From the NCBI GenBank assembly GCA_036380925.1, contig DASVDW010000237.1:1-7357 (forward strand): a stretch of 7,357 nt of DNA. The letters are read 5' to 3'. The position numbers were made by a program, and so were the translations under genes. Under the pieces are notes generated by a model, which saw only the letters and a program-made list of their open reading frames with translations, was not told the DNA's origin and did no database searches. The DNA comes from JAICLV01 sp036380925 (lineage in GTDB: Bacteria > Actinomycetota > Actinomycetes > Acidothermales > Acidothermaceae). Positions 1-5,358 of the stretch are shown in pieces. Within the stretch, counting starts at the first letter, position 1. Every line of letters starts with the position of its first letter.

Positions 1-869
1 GCGCCCGCGCCACCGCCGCACAGCAAGAAGACGTCAGCCGTGGTGACCGGCGCGACCGAGCTCAGCGCCCACGGCGAGCCGAGCCTCGCGCACGGGTCTG
101 GCAGCTGCTGCCAGCTGACCCCATCGGCGCTGAACGCCAGCTTGCCGGCGCCGGCCGGGTTGGCCTCGACGACCCAGATCGCGTGTCCGTGCAGCGCGAT
201 CTCCCCGCCGCCGACCTCCCCGCCACCGACCTGCCGCACGTCCTGCCAGGAGTCGGAGCCGACCGGGGCGCGCAGCAAACGGTCGCCCTCGACCGCGTAC
301 GCGACGCCGGCCGCGGCTTCGACGTCGTCGACCGGCTGCGGCTGGCTGGCCTGCCGCCACGACTGGCCACCGTCGTGCGTCGACCAAAGCTGCGGGCCGA
401 ACACCCACCCGTCCTGGGTCGTGGCGAAACGAATCTTCGTGACCCCGAGGTCCGCGCCGTTGAGCGCGGGGCCGACATGACCGATCAAACGCCACGTTCG
501 GCCCGCATCCACCGTCCCCACGAGGGTGCTGCAGCGGGCGGCGCCGCACGGCGCGATTCCGAGCGCGAAGCCGGTGGCGGCCGAGACGAAGGTGACCGAC
601 TGGACGGCGAATCCGGCCGGCGCCGGCTGCCCCGCAGGCGTGTTCGGGGCGGGGCGCTGCCCCTGTGTCGCCGTCGGCGGCTGCGTCACGGTCGGCGCGG
701 GCGTGGCCGCGGTGACAGCAGCGGTGGCGGCCGCGGTGTTCGAAGCCGCGCCGCTTTGCGGATGAGCGTTTTGCCCCCCGTTGCTTTCGGGCGCGCTAGA
801 GCACGCGGCAAGGGCGACAACCGAGAGGGACGCGATCGCCAGCGCTCGCGTCGTGCGTGATGTGTTCAC
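1..869 (-). CDS. Secreted lipoprotein with Asp-box (BNR/Ycf48-like) repeats, 3' end cut by the window
   Basis: Starting at GTG 869, the frame stays open to the left edge, giving 289 residues without a stop. Residues 1-23 form a lipoprotein signal: basic start (R5, R8), hydrophobic core and the lipobox LAAC with C23 as the lipidated cysteine. Residues 24-86 are an Ala/Pro/Thr/Gln-rich linker of the kind that spans the cell wall. The folded part follows, with Asp-box-like motifs TVDAGRTW (119-126), STHDGGQSW (163-171) and a weaker SADGVSW (247-253). These motifs are typical of BNR/sialidase-type and Ycf48-like beta-propellers. The protein probably acts outside the membrane, but nothing shows an enzymatic activity or ligand. 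It lies 39 bp downstream of the MarR gene on the same strand. An in-frame TTG two codons upstream (875) is an alternative start; neither has a strong Shine-Dalgarno sequence. Coding is well supported; the function is unknown. Confidence 0.85.
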   Translation of the reverse strand, partial: MNTSRTTRALAIASLSVVALAACSSAPESNGGQNAHPQSGAASNTAAATAAVTAATPAPTVTQPPTATQGQRPAPNTPAGQPAPAGFAVQSVTFVSAATGFALGIAPCGAARCSTLVGTVDAGRTWRLIGHVGPALNGADLGVTKIRFATTQDGWVFGPQLWSTHDGGQSWRQASQPQPVDDVEAAAGVAYAVEGDRLLRAPVGSDSWQDVRQVGGGEVGGGEIALHGHAIWVVEANPAGAGKLAFSADGVSWQQLPDPCARLGSPWALSSVAPVTTADVFLLCGGGAG

Positions 870-870
870 A

Positions 871-897
871 ACCAAGAAGACGCCGACCTGGTCGGCG
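871..897 (-). terminator. 17-bp perfect palindrome plus T-rich run between the MarR and lipoprotein genes
   Basis: Positions 881-888 (CGCCGACC) and 890-897 (GGTCGGCG) are perfect reverse complements around a single base at 889. As RNA this would fold as a 7-bp GC stem with a 3-nt loop. Reading on the minus strand it is followed by TCTTCTTGG, a short T-rich stretch. It starts 12 bp after the MarR stop and ends 11 bp before the lipoprotein start. This fits a weak intrinsic terminator or attenuator. It equally fits a dyad operator, since MarR dimers bind palindromes of about this size near their own genes. The symmetry is seen directly; the role is inferred. Confidence 0.45.
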
Positions 898-908
898 CGG
901 GTGCATGC

Positions 909-1406
909 TCAGCAGACCGGCCGCGCGCGGTCGTCGACCGCACGCAGGTGGGCGGCAATCGCGTCGCAAATCTCGCCAAGCTGGCGCACCTGCGCAGGGC
1001 TGAGTTGGTCGAACAGATGCTGCCGGACGCCCTCGACGTGGCCAGGCGCGGCGGCGGCCAGCGCCGCGAAGCCTTCGTCGGTGAGGACGGCGAGTTGGCC
1101 GCGCCGGTCAGTGGCGCACGTCTCGCGGCGCACCCATCCCGCCTGCTCCAGGCGGGCCACCGCGTGCGACAACCGGCTGCGCGAGGACAGCGAGCGATCC
1201 GCGAGTTCGCTCATCCGCAGTCGGCGCCCCGGCACTTCGGACAGCCGGACGAGCACCTCGTAGTAGGTGTGCGGAATGCCGGAATCGCGTTGCAGTTCCT
1301 GGTCCAGCCGGTCGGCAAGCAGTTGGGTGGCGGCGAGGAAGGACCGCCAGACGCGCTGTTCATCGTCGTCCAGCCAACGCGGCGCTTGGGTCGCCTCTTG
1401 GGCCAC
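909..1406 (-). CDS. MarR-family winged helix-turn-helix transcriptional regulator
   Basis: This is a 165-residue protein, normal for the MarR family. Helices at residues about 13-42 and 120-157 would form the dimerisation domain. The winged HTH lies between: LRMSELADRSLSSRSRLSHAV (about 63-83) covers the helix-turn-helix and recognition helix, and the DRRGQLAVLTDEG stretch (100-112) is the wing. The family binds palindromic DNA as a dimer and is usually released by small phenolic or other ligands, or by oxidation; the only cysteines here are C97, C147 and C165, and no ligand can be predicted. I chose GTG 1406 because the protein then begins just before the conserved region (MAQEATQAPRWLDDDEQ). 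The frame is open further upstream, but that part overlaps the EAL gene. It lies 29 bp after the EAL stop and 39 bp before the lipoprotein gene. It may control this cluster, but that is inference. Confidence 0.92.
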   Translation of the reverse strand: MAQEATQAPRWLDDDEQRVWRSFLAATQLLADRLDQELQRDSGIPHTYYEVLVRLSEVPGRRLRMSELADRSLSSRSRLSHAVARLEQAGWVRRETCATDRRGQLAVLTDEGFAALAAAAPGHVEGVRQHLFDQLSPAQVRQLGEICDAIAAHLRAVDDRARPVC

Positions 1407-1435
1407 AGCGTCATCGTACGGCGCGGCGAGGCCGA

Positions 1436-2686
1436 CTAGCGCTCGGCGAGCCAGCCGATGACGCGCTCCATCCGCACCGCGCCCGCCACCGTCCCGTCGT
1501 CGTGTGTGCACAAGACCGGATCGAATCGCTGCGCGGCGGGGCGAGCCAGGCACCTTGGGGTGGCGTCGCTGATGGCCGTGGTGATGTTCAAGCGCAGCGT
1601 GAGCTCGACTTCGCGAACGGTGTCCGTGTCGTCGTCACGCACCGCGAGCGATGTGGGTCGGCCGTCCTCGTCGAGGAACACCACGAGTCCCTGCGGCTCC
1701 CCTGGGCCGCCTTGGGCCAGACTGCGATATCCAGAAGCGCGGATCAGCTCGGCGTGCTCGGCCGGCACGAGCAGCACCGGCTCGACAAGCGCCGCGATCT
1801 GGCCGCGGCTCCAAGCGGCGCGGGCGGAAACCCTTATTTGAGCGGTGGTTCGCGCGCCGAGAGAGGCCCACGGCGGCTCGGGCCTGGCAAGCAGGTAGCC
1901 CTGGGCCAACGGAACGCCGAGGTTGATCAGCTCGCGCAGTTCGCCGGCGCGCTCGACGCCTTCGGCCAGCAACCACGCGCCGAGGCGACGGGCCAACACG
2001 ATCAGCATCTCGACACACGCCCGCTTGGCTTCGTCCTGATCGATTCCGTCGACCAACGAGCGATCCAGCTTCATCAGCTCCGGCCCGAGCGCGAGCAGGC
2101 GCTGCAAACCCGAGTAACCGGAACCGGCGTCGTCAAGCGCGATCATCGCCCCTCGGTCGCGCAGCCGGGCCAGATCGCGCCGCATCGCGTCGGGGTCGGA
2201 GATCGCTTGCTCTTCGGTGAGCTCCACGAACAGCCCGGTGAGCTCGCCACCACGCAAGAACTCGTCCATGACCGCGGCGCTGGTCAGCGCGCGCGGCGTG
2301 ACGTTGACCGTCAAGAAGCAGTTGGCGGGAAGCGACTCGCGCGCGGCGAGCGCGGCGCGCACAACCCGGCTTTCCAACGCAGGGCCCAGTCCGGCGCGAG
2401 CCGCGGCCGCGAACCACTTGTCGGGGGTCGCCTCGATCGGAGCGTCAAACCTGGCCAGCGCCTCGTAGCCGGCCACGCTTCCCTTGGCCAGATCGACGAT
2501 GGGTTGAAACAACAGTCTGGGCTGCCGGGGGTCGGTCAGCACGTCCGGCAAAGCGGCGGCGCACGCGGCGATCGTCGCCGCGGTCGACTGCGCGGCGTCG
2601 AGGGGAACCACCTGGCGGTCGTCGTCGTCGGCGACGGTTCGCTCGGCTCGCCTCGCGGTCGCGAGTCGACGCACCTCAGTGGTCAC
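1436..2686 (-). CDS. EAL-domain cyclic di-GMP phosphodiesterase with C-terminal CBS-like segment
   Basis: A 416-residue soluble protein with no signal peptide or membrane segment. The EAL domain spans about residues 55-280 and hydrolyses c-di-GMP to pGpG. Catalytic and metal-binding positions of the family are present: E75 of the EAL motif (GYEALARF), N128 (TVNVTP), E155 (VELTE), D185-D186 (ALDDAGSGYSG), K206 (LMKLD), E242 (LLAEGVE) and Q262 (AQGYLLARP). It is therefore probably an active phosphodiesterase rather than a degenerate sensor. Residues 295-416 form a separate C-terminal domain. Its end (FDPVLCTHDDGTVAGAVRME) resembles the second half of a CBS-type module, which may sense a ligand. 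No GGDEF domain is present. The start GTG 2686 is preceded by GAGGTGG four bases upstream. The frame stays open for 90 more codons upstream, but without protein-like sequence. It is followed by the MarR gene after 29 bp. Confidence 0.94.
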   Translation of the reverse strand: MTTEVRRLATARRAERTVADDDDRQVVPLDAAQSTAATIAACAAALPDVLTDPRQPRLLFQPIVDLAKGSVAGYEALARFDAPIEATPDKWFAAAARAGLGPALESRVVRAALAARESLPANCFLTVNVTPRALTSAAVMDEFLRGGELTGLFVELTEEQAISDPDAMRRDLARLRDRGAMIALDDAGSGYSGLQRLLALGPELMKLDRSLVDGIDQDEAKRACVEMLIVLARRLGAWLLAEGVERAGELRELINLGVPLAQGYLLARPEPPWASLGARTTAQIRVSARAAWSRGQIAALVEPVLLVPAEHAELIRASGYRSLAQGGPGEPQGLVVFLDEDGRPTSLAVRDDDTDTVREVELTLRLNITTAISDATPRCLARPAAQRFDPVLCTHDDGTVAGAVRMERVIGWLAER

Positions 2687-2876
2687 GTGTCCACCTCGCG
2701 TCGATCGCCGTCGACCCCGCAACCACGAGCGTGCGGAGCAATCCCTTGTCACCCCCGTCGACAAGCGTCGACCCTCCGAGCGGCAAAACCAACCGCCGAT
2801 ACGTCTCGATTGCGTTCGGCCACACGGAGCAACCGCCGTGCGCCGATCGGCAGCACCGCGGTGGCAAGGGGAAAGC
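2687..2876. other. 190-bp spacer between small ORF and EAL gene, with a GTCGAC double palindrome
   Basis: I see no convincing gene here. Positions 2757-2772 read GTCGACAAGCGTCGAC, two copies of the self-complementary hexamer GTCGAC separated by four bases, lying about 71-86 bp upstream of the EAL start. It could be an operator or chance, because TCGAC words are common in this GC-rich sequence. The EAL promoter, if separate from the upstream small genes, should lie here, but no clear -35/-10 pair stands out. A 63-codon TTG-started minus-strand frame (2867-2676) crosses this spacer and is not convincing. Confidence 0.4.
2691..2697 (-). promoter_or_regulatory. Ribosome binding site fixing the EAL gene start
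   Basis: On the minus strand GAGGTGG lies four bases before GTG 2686. It selects this start over longer in-frame options reaching back to 2956. Confidence 0.7.
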
Positions 2877-3047
2877 TCAGGCCGGAATCGCGACAGCACG
2901 CATCGCGGTCCGCAGACCAAGCGCGTCAAGCAGCAGCGCGGCGTCCTCCACGTCATGCGCTTGCGCGCAAACCGCCAGCGCCGCCCGCCGGTATTGCTCC
3001 GCCGTCAGGGGAATCATCGCCCCGACGTCGTGATGTGACTGCTCCAT
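2877..3047 (-). CDS. Small 56-residue cytosolic protein of unknown function
   Basis: The predicted product is 56 residues: a His/Asp-containing start (MEQSHHDVGAM) followed by two predicted amphipathic helices, roughly 14-30 (LTAEQYRRAALAVCAQA) and 32-52 (DVEDAALLLDALGLRTAM). There is no membrane segment and only one cysteine (C27). The all-helical pattern, G/C-ending codons and a purine-rich leader (GGTAGGGCAGGAT before the ATG) support coding. A second start at M11 (3017) is possible. It resembles the many short helical hypothetical proteins of actinobacteria that start with an S/T-AEQ/EEY-type helix, but I cannot name a family. It lies 101 bp after the small membrane-protein gene and 190 bp before the EAL gene, all on one strand, so co-transcription with either is possible but not shown. 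Confidence 0.65.
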   Translation of the reverse strand: MEQSHHDVGAMIPLTAEQYRRAALAVCAQAHDVEDAALLLDALGLRTAMRAVAIPA

Positions 3048-3148
3048 ATCCTGCCCTACCCCCCTTCGTCGTCGCCGATTGTCACCGATCACCGTCACCC
3101 GCCGCCCACGGGCCGTTGACCCGCCATCTGCCCAGACTCGAGCTGTTT

Positions 3149-3319
3149 CTAACGCGGCGGCGAGAGCGAGGCCACCGTCGCGACTGTCGCCACTGTCGGC
3201 TGGTTCGTGAAGGTGTATCGGGGCGCGGGACCGGCCAGCTTGAAGCTGACGAAGATGACGACCGCCACCATCACCACACCGACGATCGACGCGACCACCG
3301 CGGCAATCCAGTGCTCCAT
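3149..3319 (-). CDS. Small single-pass membrane protein, 56 residues
   Basis: On the minus strand an ATG at 3319 opens a 56-codon frame ending with TAG at 3151-3149. The product begins MEHWIAAVVAS and has a clear hydrophobic segment from residue 5 to about 26 (Ile/Val/Ala-rich, ending VVIFVSF). It then has K27 and a Pro/Thr/Val/Ala-rich tail with a short repeat (TVATVATVAS, 42-51). The likely form is one transmembrane helix with a short hydrophilic tail; the orientation cannot be fixed. A strong ribosome binding site (CTGGAG, five bases before ATG) decides the start and is the best evidence that this is a gene. No family is recognised and the function is unknown. It is the first gene of the minus-strand block, next to the divergent intergenic region. 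Its first codons are complementary to the 12-bp tandem array upstream. Confidence 0.72.
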   Translation of the reverse strand: MEHWIAAVVASIVGVVMVAVVIFVSFKLAGPAPRYTFTNQPTVATVATVASLSPPR

Positions 3320-3324
3320 TGTGT

Positions 3325-3330
3325 CTCCAG
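3325..3330 (-). promoter_or_regulatory. Strong ribosome binding site of the small membrane-protein gene
   Basis: CTGGAG on the minus strand is spaced five bases from ATG 3319. It is among the best Shine-Dalgarno matches in the window and supports translation of this short frame. Confidence 0.7.
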
Positions 3331-3408
3331 GGCCGCTGAAGCTCCCGCCGGTGAGATACCCGATGCCGCAAGTGCCGAACCCACGCCGCAGACGGGCGGC
3401 CTTTCAGG

Positions 3409-3480
3409 GTTGCCGTGTGGATTGCCGCGTGGATTGCCGTGCGGATTGCCGTGCGGATCGCCGTGCGGATCGCCGTGTGG
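3409..3480. repeat. 12-bp tandem array, six copies, in the divergent intergenic region
   Basis: Six head-to-tail units, consensus ATYGCCGTGYGG on the plus strand: 3409-3420 (GTTGCCGTGTGG), 3421-3432 (ATTGCCGCGTGG), 3433-3444 and 3445-3456 (both ATTGCCGTGCGG), 3457-3468 (ATCGCCGTGCGG) and 3469-3480 (ATCGCCGTGTGG). A partial seventh unit (TTCGCC) follows. The units differ only by a few mostly transition-type changes, graded along the array, which suggests growth by slippage or unequal exchange. It begins 90 bp upstream of the minus-strand membrane-protein gene and ends 62 bp upstream of the plus-strand DUF1360 gene, so it lies at the promoter side of both. Frames through it are open on both strands only because the unit length is a multiple of three. 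I do not consider it coding. Confidence 0.9.
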
Positions 3481-3542
3481 TTCGCCAACCGCAGTGGGTA
3501 CGCAACGGGCGAGACGCCCGAACCGAAGGATGGAGCGCGAAC

Positions 3543-4190
3543 GTGGCCTCGTCGCCAGCATCAACGACTTCGACGGCATCGACCGCGTCGACCGCGTCGA
3601 CCGCGTCGACCGCGTCGACCGCATCGACCGCGTTGCCAGGATCCCGCCGCTCGTCCTTGGCCGTCGTGCCGCTTGCCCGTCGTTGGCTTTCGCGGGTGAA
3701 GGAGGAGTACAGCGCGGGCCAAGAGCGTCCGCTTGGCGGCTACCTGGCGCTCATCTCGATCTACACCGGCGGCGCCACCGCGGCCGCGGTGGTCGCCAAG
3801 CTGTTGGGTCGCTCGATGCCGCAGCGGGTGAGCACCGGCGATCTCCTTCTCGTCGGACTGGCGACGCACAAACTGAGCCGAATGATCGCCAAGGACCCCG
3901 TGCTCAGCCCGTTTCGCGCGCCGTTCACGAAGTTCGTCGGGCAATCGGGTGAGGCGGAGTTGTCCGAGGAAGTGCGAGGGCACGGCCTGCGGCACGCGAC
4001 TGGAGAGCTCATCACCTGCCCCTTCTGCCTTGCGCAGTGGGTCGCCACCGGACTGGTGGCCGGTTTGGTGCTCACGCCCAAGTCGACGAGATTGCTGACC
4101 AGCACCTTCGCGGCCAAGGCGATCTCCGACACCGCGCAGCTGCTCTACGACGCGATGCAAAAAGCCACCAAGTCGATGGATTCGACATGA
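3543..4190 (+). CDS. DUF1360 family membrane protein with N-terminal Thr-Ala-Ser repeat
   Basis: A 215-residue protein. Residues 1-36 are a low-complexity leader with six TAS triplets plus TAL (11-31), encoded by a 9-bp tandem array. Residues 37-65 are basic and polar. The DUF1360 core follows: a hydrophobic segment at about 67-88 (GYLALISIYTGGATAAAVV), the conserved stretch GDLLLVGLATHKLSRMIAKD (99-118), an Arg/Glu-containing loop, and the CPFC motif (C159-C162) leading into a second hydrophobic segment (AQWVATGLVAGLVL, 164-177). The family is found in Bacillus and actinobacteria and its function is unknown; the paired cysteines could bind metal or form a disulfide. GTG 3543 is chosen because GGAG lies seven bases upstream. 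The frame is open further upstream through the 12-bp array but that part is not protein-like. Its stop overlaps the HAD start by 4 bp, implying translational coupling. Confidence 0.88.
   Translation: MASSPASTTSTASTASTASTASTASTASTALPGSRRSSLAVVPLARRWLSRVKEEYSAGQERPLGGYLALISIYTGGATAAAVVAKLLGRSMPQRVSTGDLLLVGLATHKLSRMIAKDPVLSPFRAPFTKFVGQSGEAELSEEVRGHGLRHATGELITCPFCLAQWVATGLVAGLVLTPKSTRLLTSTFAAKAISDTAQLLYDAMQKATKSMDST
3576..3629. repeat. 9-bp tandem array (GCRTCGACC), six copies, inside the DUF1360 gene
   Basis: Units start at 3576, 3585, 3594, 3603, 3612 and 3621; the outer two carry GCA and the inner four GCG. A degenerate seventh unit (GCGTTGCCA) follows at 3630. In the gene frame each unit contributes Thr-Ala-Ser. 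Most units create a GTCGAC palindrome. A 9-bp unit can change copy number without breaking the frame, so it would alter only the length of the N-terminal leader. Confidence 0.9.
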
Positions 4191-4903
4191 GCGCCGGCGT
4201 GTTGTTCGACGTCGACGGCACGCTGGTCGACACCACGTACCTGCACACCGTCTGCTGGTGGCAAGCGCTTCGCCAGCTCGACCTCGACGTCCCGATGGCG
4301 CACATCCACCGGGCGATCGGCATGGGCTCCGACCGAATTCTCCGGCAGCTCTTGGCGCAGCACGAGACGCCGAACGGCGACCAACTGGACGACGAGGCGC
4401 AGCACGCCCTGCACACCGCGAAAAGCACGCTTTACTCGACGTACTGGGATCGGCTGCGACCGCTCCCTGGCGCCCCGGAACTGCTGCACGCGTGCGCCGA
4501 CGAAGGCCTTTCGGTGGTCCTCGCGTCGTCCGCGTCGCACAGCGAGTTGACGAAACTGCGCGCGACCCTCGACTGCGACGACGTCATCACAGCGGCCACC
4601 AGCTCCGCTGACGCGCAGCGCAGCAAACCTGCGCCCGACATCTTGCAGGCGGCGCTGGACCAGTCTGGTCTCGCGCCGACGAGCGCGGTGTTCGTCGGCG
4701 ACTCGGTGTGGGACGTCGAGGCGGCGGCCAAGCTCGACATTCGCTGCATCGGCCTCACCAGCGGCGGCCTCGCCGCAACCGAGCTCCAGGCGGCTGGAGC
4801 CGTGGAGATCTACGAGTCCCCCCGCGATCTTCTTGAGCGGTTCGCCGAAAGTGCAAGCCTGCGTCAGCTACTCGGACGACGCCGATCTCCGCCGTCCGGC
4901 TGA
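4187..4903 (+). CDS. HAD-superfamily phosphatase, beta-phosphoglucomutase/phosphoglycolate phosphatase type
   Basis: A 238-residue soluble protein, normal for this HAD subfamily. Motif I is FDVDGTLVD with nucleophile D8 and acid/base D10. A helical C1 cap domain covers about residues 16-90. Motif II is the serine of LASSAS (S114), motif III is K147 in RSKPAPD, and motif IV is GDSVWDVEAA (D172 and D176), which binds magnesium. All four catalytic elements are intact, so it should remove phosphate from a small phosphorylated metabolite, or isomerise a sugar phosphate. The substrate cannot be told from the sequence. The ATG at 4187 overlaps the DUF1360 TGA (ATGA), placing it second in an operon and probably translated by re-initiation. 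The frame is open 50 codons upstream, but that part lies in the DUF1360 gene. The end is basic (GRRRSPPSG). The pairing of DUF1360 with a HAD phosphatase is functionally unexplained. Confidence 0.93.
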   Translation: MSAGVLFDVDGTLVDTTYLHTVCWWQALRQLDLDVPMAHIHRAIGMGSDRILRQLLAQHETPNGDQLDDEAQHALHTAKSTLYSTYWDRLRPLPGAPELLHACADEGLSVVLASSASHSELTKLRATLDCDDVITAATSSADAQRSKPAPDILQAALDQSGLAPTSAVFVGDSVWDVEAAAKLDIRCIGLTSGGLAATELQAAGAVEIYESPRDLLERFAESASLRQLLGRRRSPPSG

Positions 4904-4953
4904 AACTCACGGTTTCGCGCGCGTCGCAACTCCGAAAATCCGCGCCGGCGGCT

Positions 4954-4959
4954 TACTTT
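4954..4959 (+). promoter_or_regulatory. Possible -10 element for a leaderless transcript
   Basis: TACTTT matches the actinobacterial TANNNT -10 pattern. Transcription would start about seven bases downstream, essentially at the ATG of the small Cys/His gene (4967). Leaderless mRNAs are common in actinobacteria, and the AGGGAC directly before the ATG is too close to be an ideal Shine-Dalgarno site. No good -35 element is visible, so support is weak. Confidence 0.3.
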
Positions 4960-4966
4960 CAGGGAC

Positions 4967-5263
4967 ATGACCAACCATCGCAACGTGGCGGTCGCCGTCT
5001 CGGCGCGTGAACACCGTCCGGCCGGCAACACCGCGCTGATCGCGGCGGAGCTGTCAGTCGTGCGCTGCCGCTGGTGCAACGACGATCTTGAGCATTGCCA
5101 CGACTCTCTGGTCCGGCACGCGGTCGGCGACCTCCATTGCATGTCGCCCGAGTGCTCGACGCCTCCTGAGCTGCATCACATGGTCGTCGATTGTGACGAG
5201 TTCGGTTGCGGTTGCGCCGACAGCGTCACAGCAACGCGCGCGGTCGGCGACGGGATCGCATAA
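4967..5263 (+). CDS. Small Cys/His-rich protein, probably zinc-binding
   Basis: A 98-residue product whose second half is rich in metal-ligand residues: C34-x2-C37, C44-x-H, H57-C58, C58-x4-C63, H70-H71, C76 and C81-x-C83. The run CRWCNDDLEHCHDSLVRH and the sequence GDLHCMSPEC resemble short actinobacterial zinc-ribbon-like proteins. I know no function for them. Zinc binding is inferred from cysteine spacing; an iron-sulfur role is less likely but not excluded. Residues 1-31 are less conserved-looking, and GTG 5060 (residue 32), preceded by GGAG nine bases upstream, is a real alternative start that would give a 67-residue protein made of the Cys/His part alone. It stands alone: 63 bp after the HAD gene and 95 bp before the HD-GYP gene. 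Confidence 0.65.
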   Translation: MTNHRNVAVAVSAREHRPAGNTALIAAELSVVRCRWCNDDLEHCHDSLVRHAVGDLHCMSPECSTPPELHHMVVDCDEFGCGCADSVTATRAVGDGIA

Positions 5264-5347
5264 TCGTTCTTCGACATTTCCCGCGTCACCGCGACTAAAG
5301 CGGGTCAGCCGATTCGCCGATGCCGACGATCACAGGACTGGTGTCGT

Positions 5348-5353
5348 GAGAGG
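5348..5353 (+). promoter_or_regulatory. Ribosome binding site supporting the HD-GYP start
   Basis: GAGAGG lies five bases before ATG 5359. The next in-frame ATG (5467, residue 37) has no comparable site, so the longer N-terminus is preferred. Confidence 0.6.
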
Positions 5354-5358
5354 CGGCG

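Larger units (their letters stand above)
3320..3542. promoter_or_regulatory. Divergent intergenic region between the two gene blocks
   Basis: This 223-bp stretch separates the minus-strand block from the plus-strand block and should hold promoters for both directions. It contains the 12-bp tandem array (3409-3480), the ribosome binding site of the small membrane-protein gene (3325-3330) and that of the DUF1360 gene (AAGGATGGAG, 3526-3535). I could not identify a convincing -35/-10 pair in either direction. The promoter role is inferred from gene orientation. Confidence 0.5.

Noticed and set aside
34..860. Several open frames on both strands opposite or offset to the lipoprotein gene
   Set aside because: The lipoprotein frame has a signal peptide, lipobox and Asp-box motifs; the others are Arg-rich shadows.
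2676..2867. A 63-codon TTG-started minus-strand frame filling the gap before the EAL gene
   Set aside because: Spacing looks operon-like, but it has no ribosome binding site, no recognisable protein pattern in its first half and more A/T-ending codons than the neighbours. It would also overlap the EAL start.
3409..3480. The 12-bp array as a CRISPR or as coding sequence for a tetrapeptide repeat protein
   Set aside because: There are no unique spacers between units, and the open frames arise only because 12 is a multiple of three. The flanking sequence has no start signals or protein-like pattern.
1502..3952. An 816-codon open frame on the plus strand running antisense across the EAL gene, the small genes and into the DUF1360 gene
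   Set aside because: Its translation is Arg/Gly/His-rich and low in hydrophobic order, and it runs opposite a gene with a complete EAL catalytic signature. It is a GC-bias shadow.
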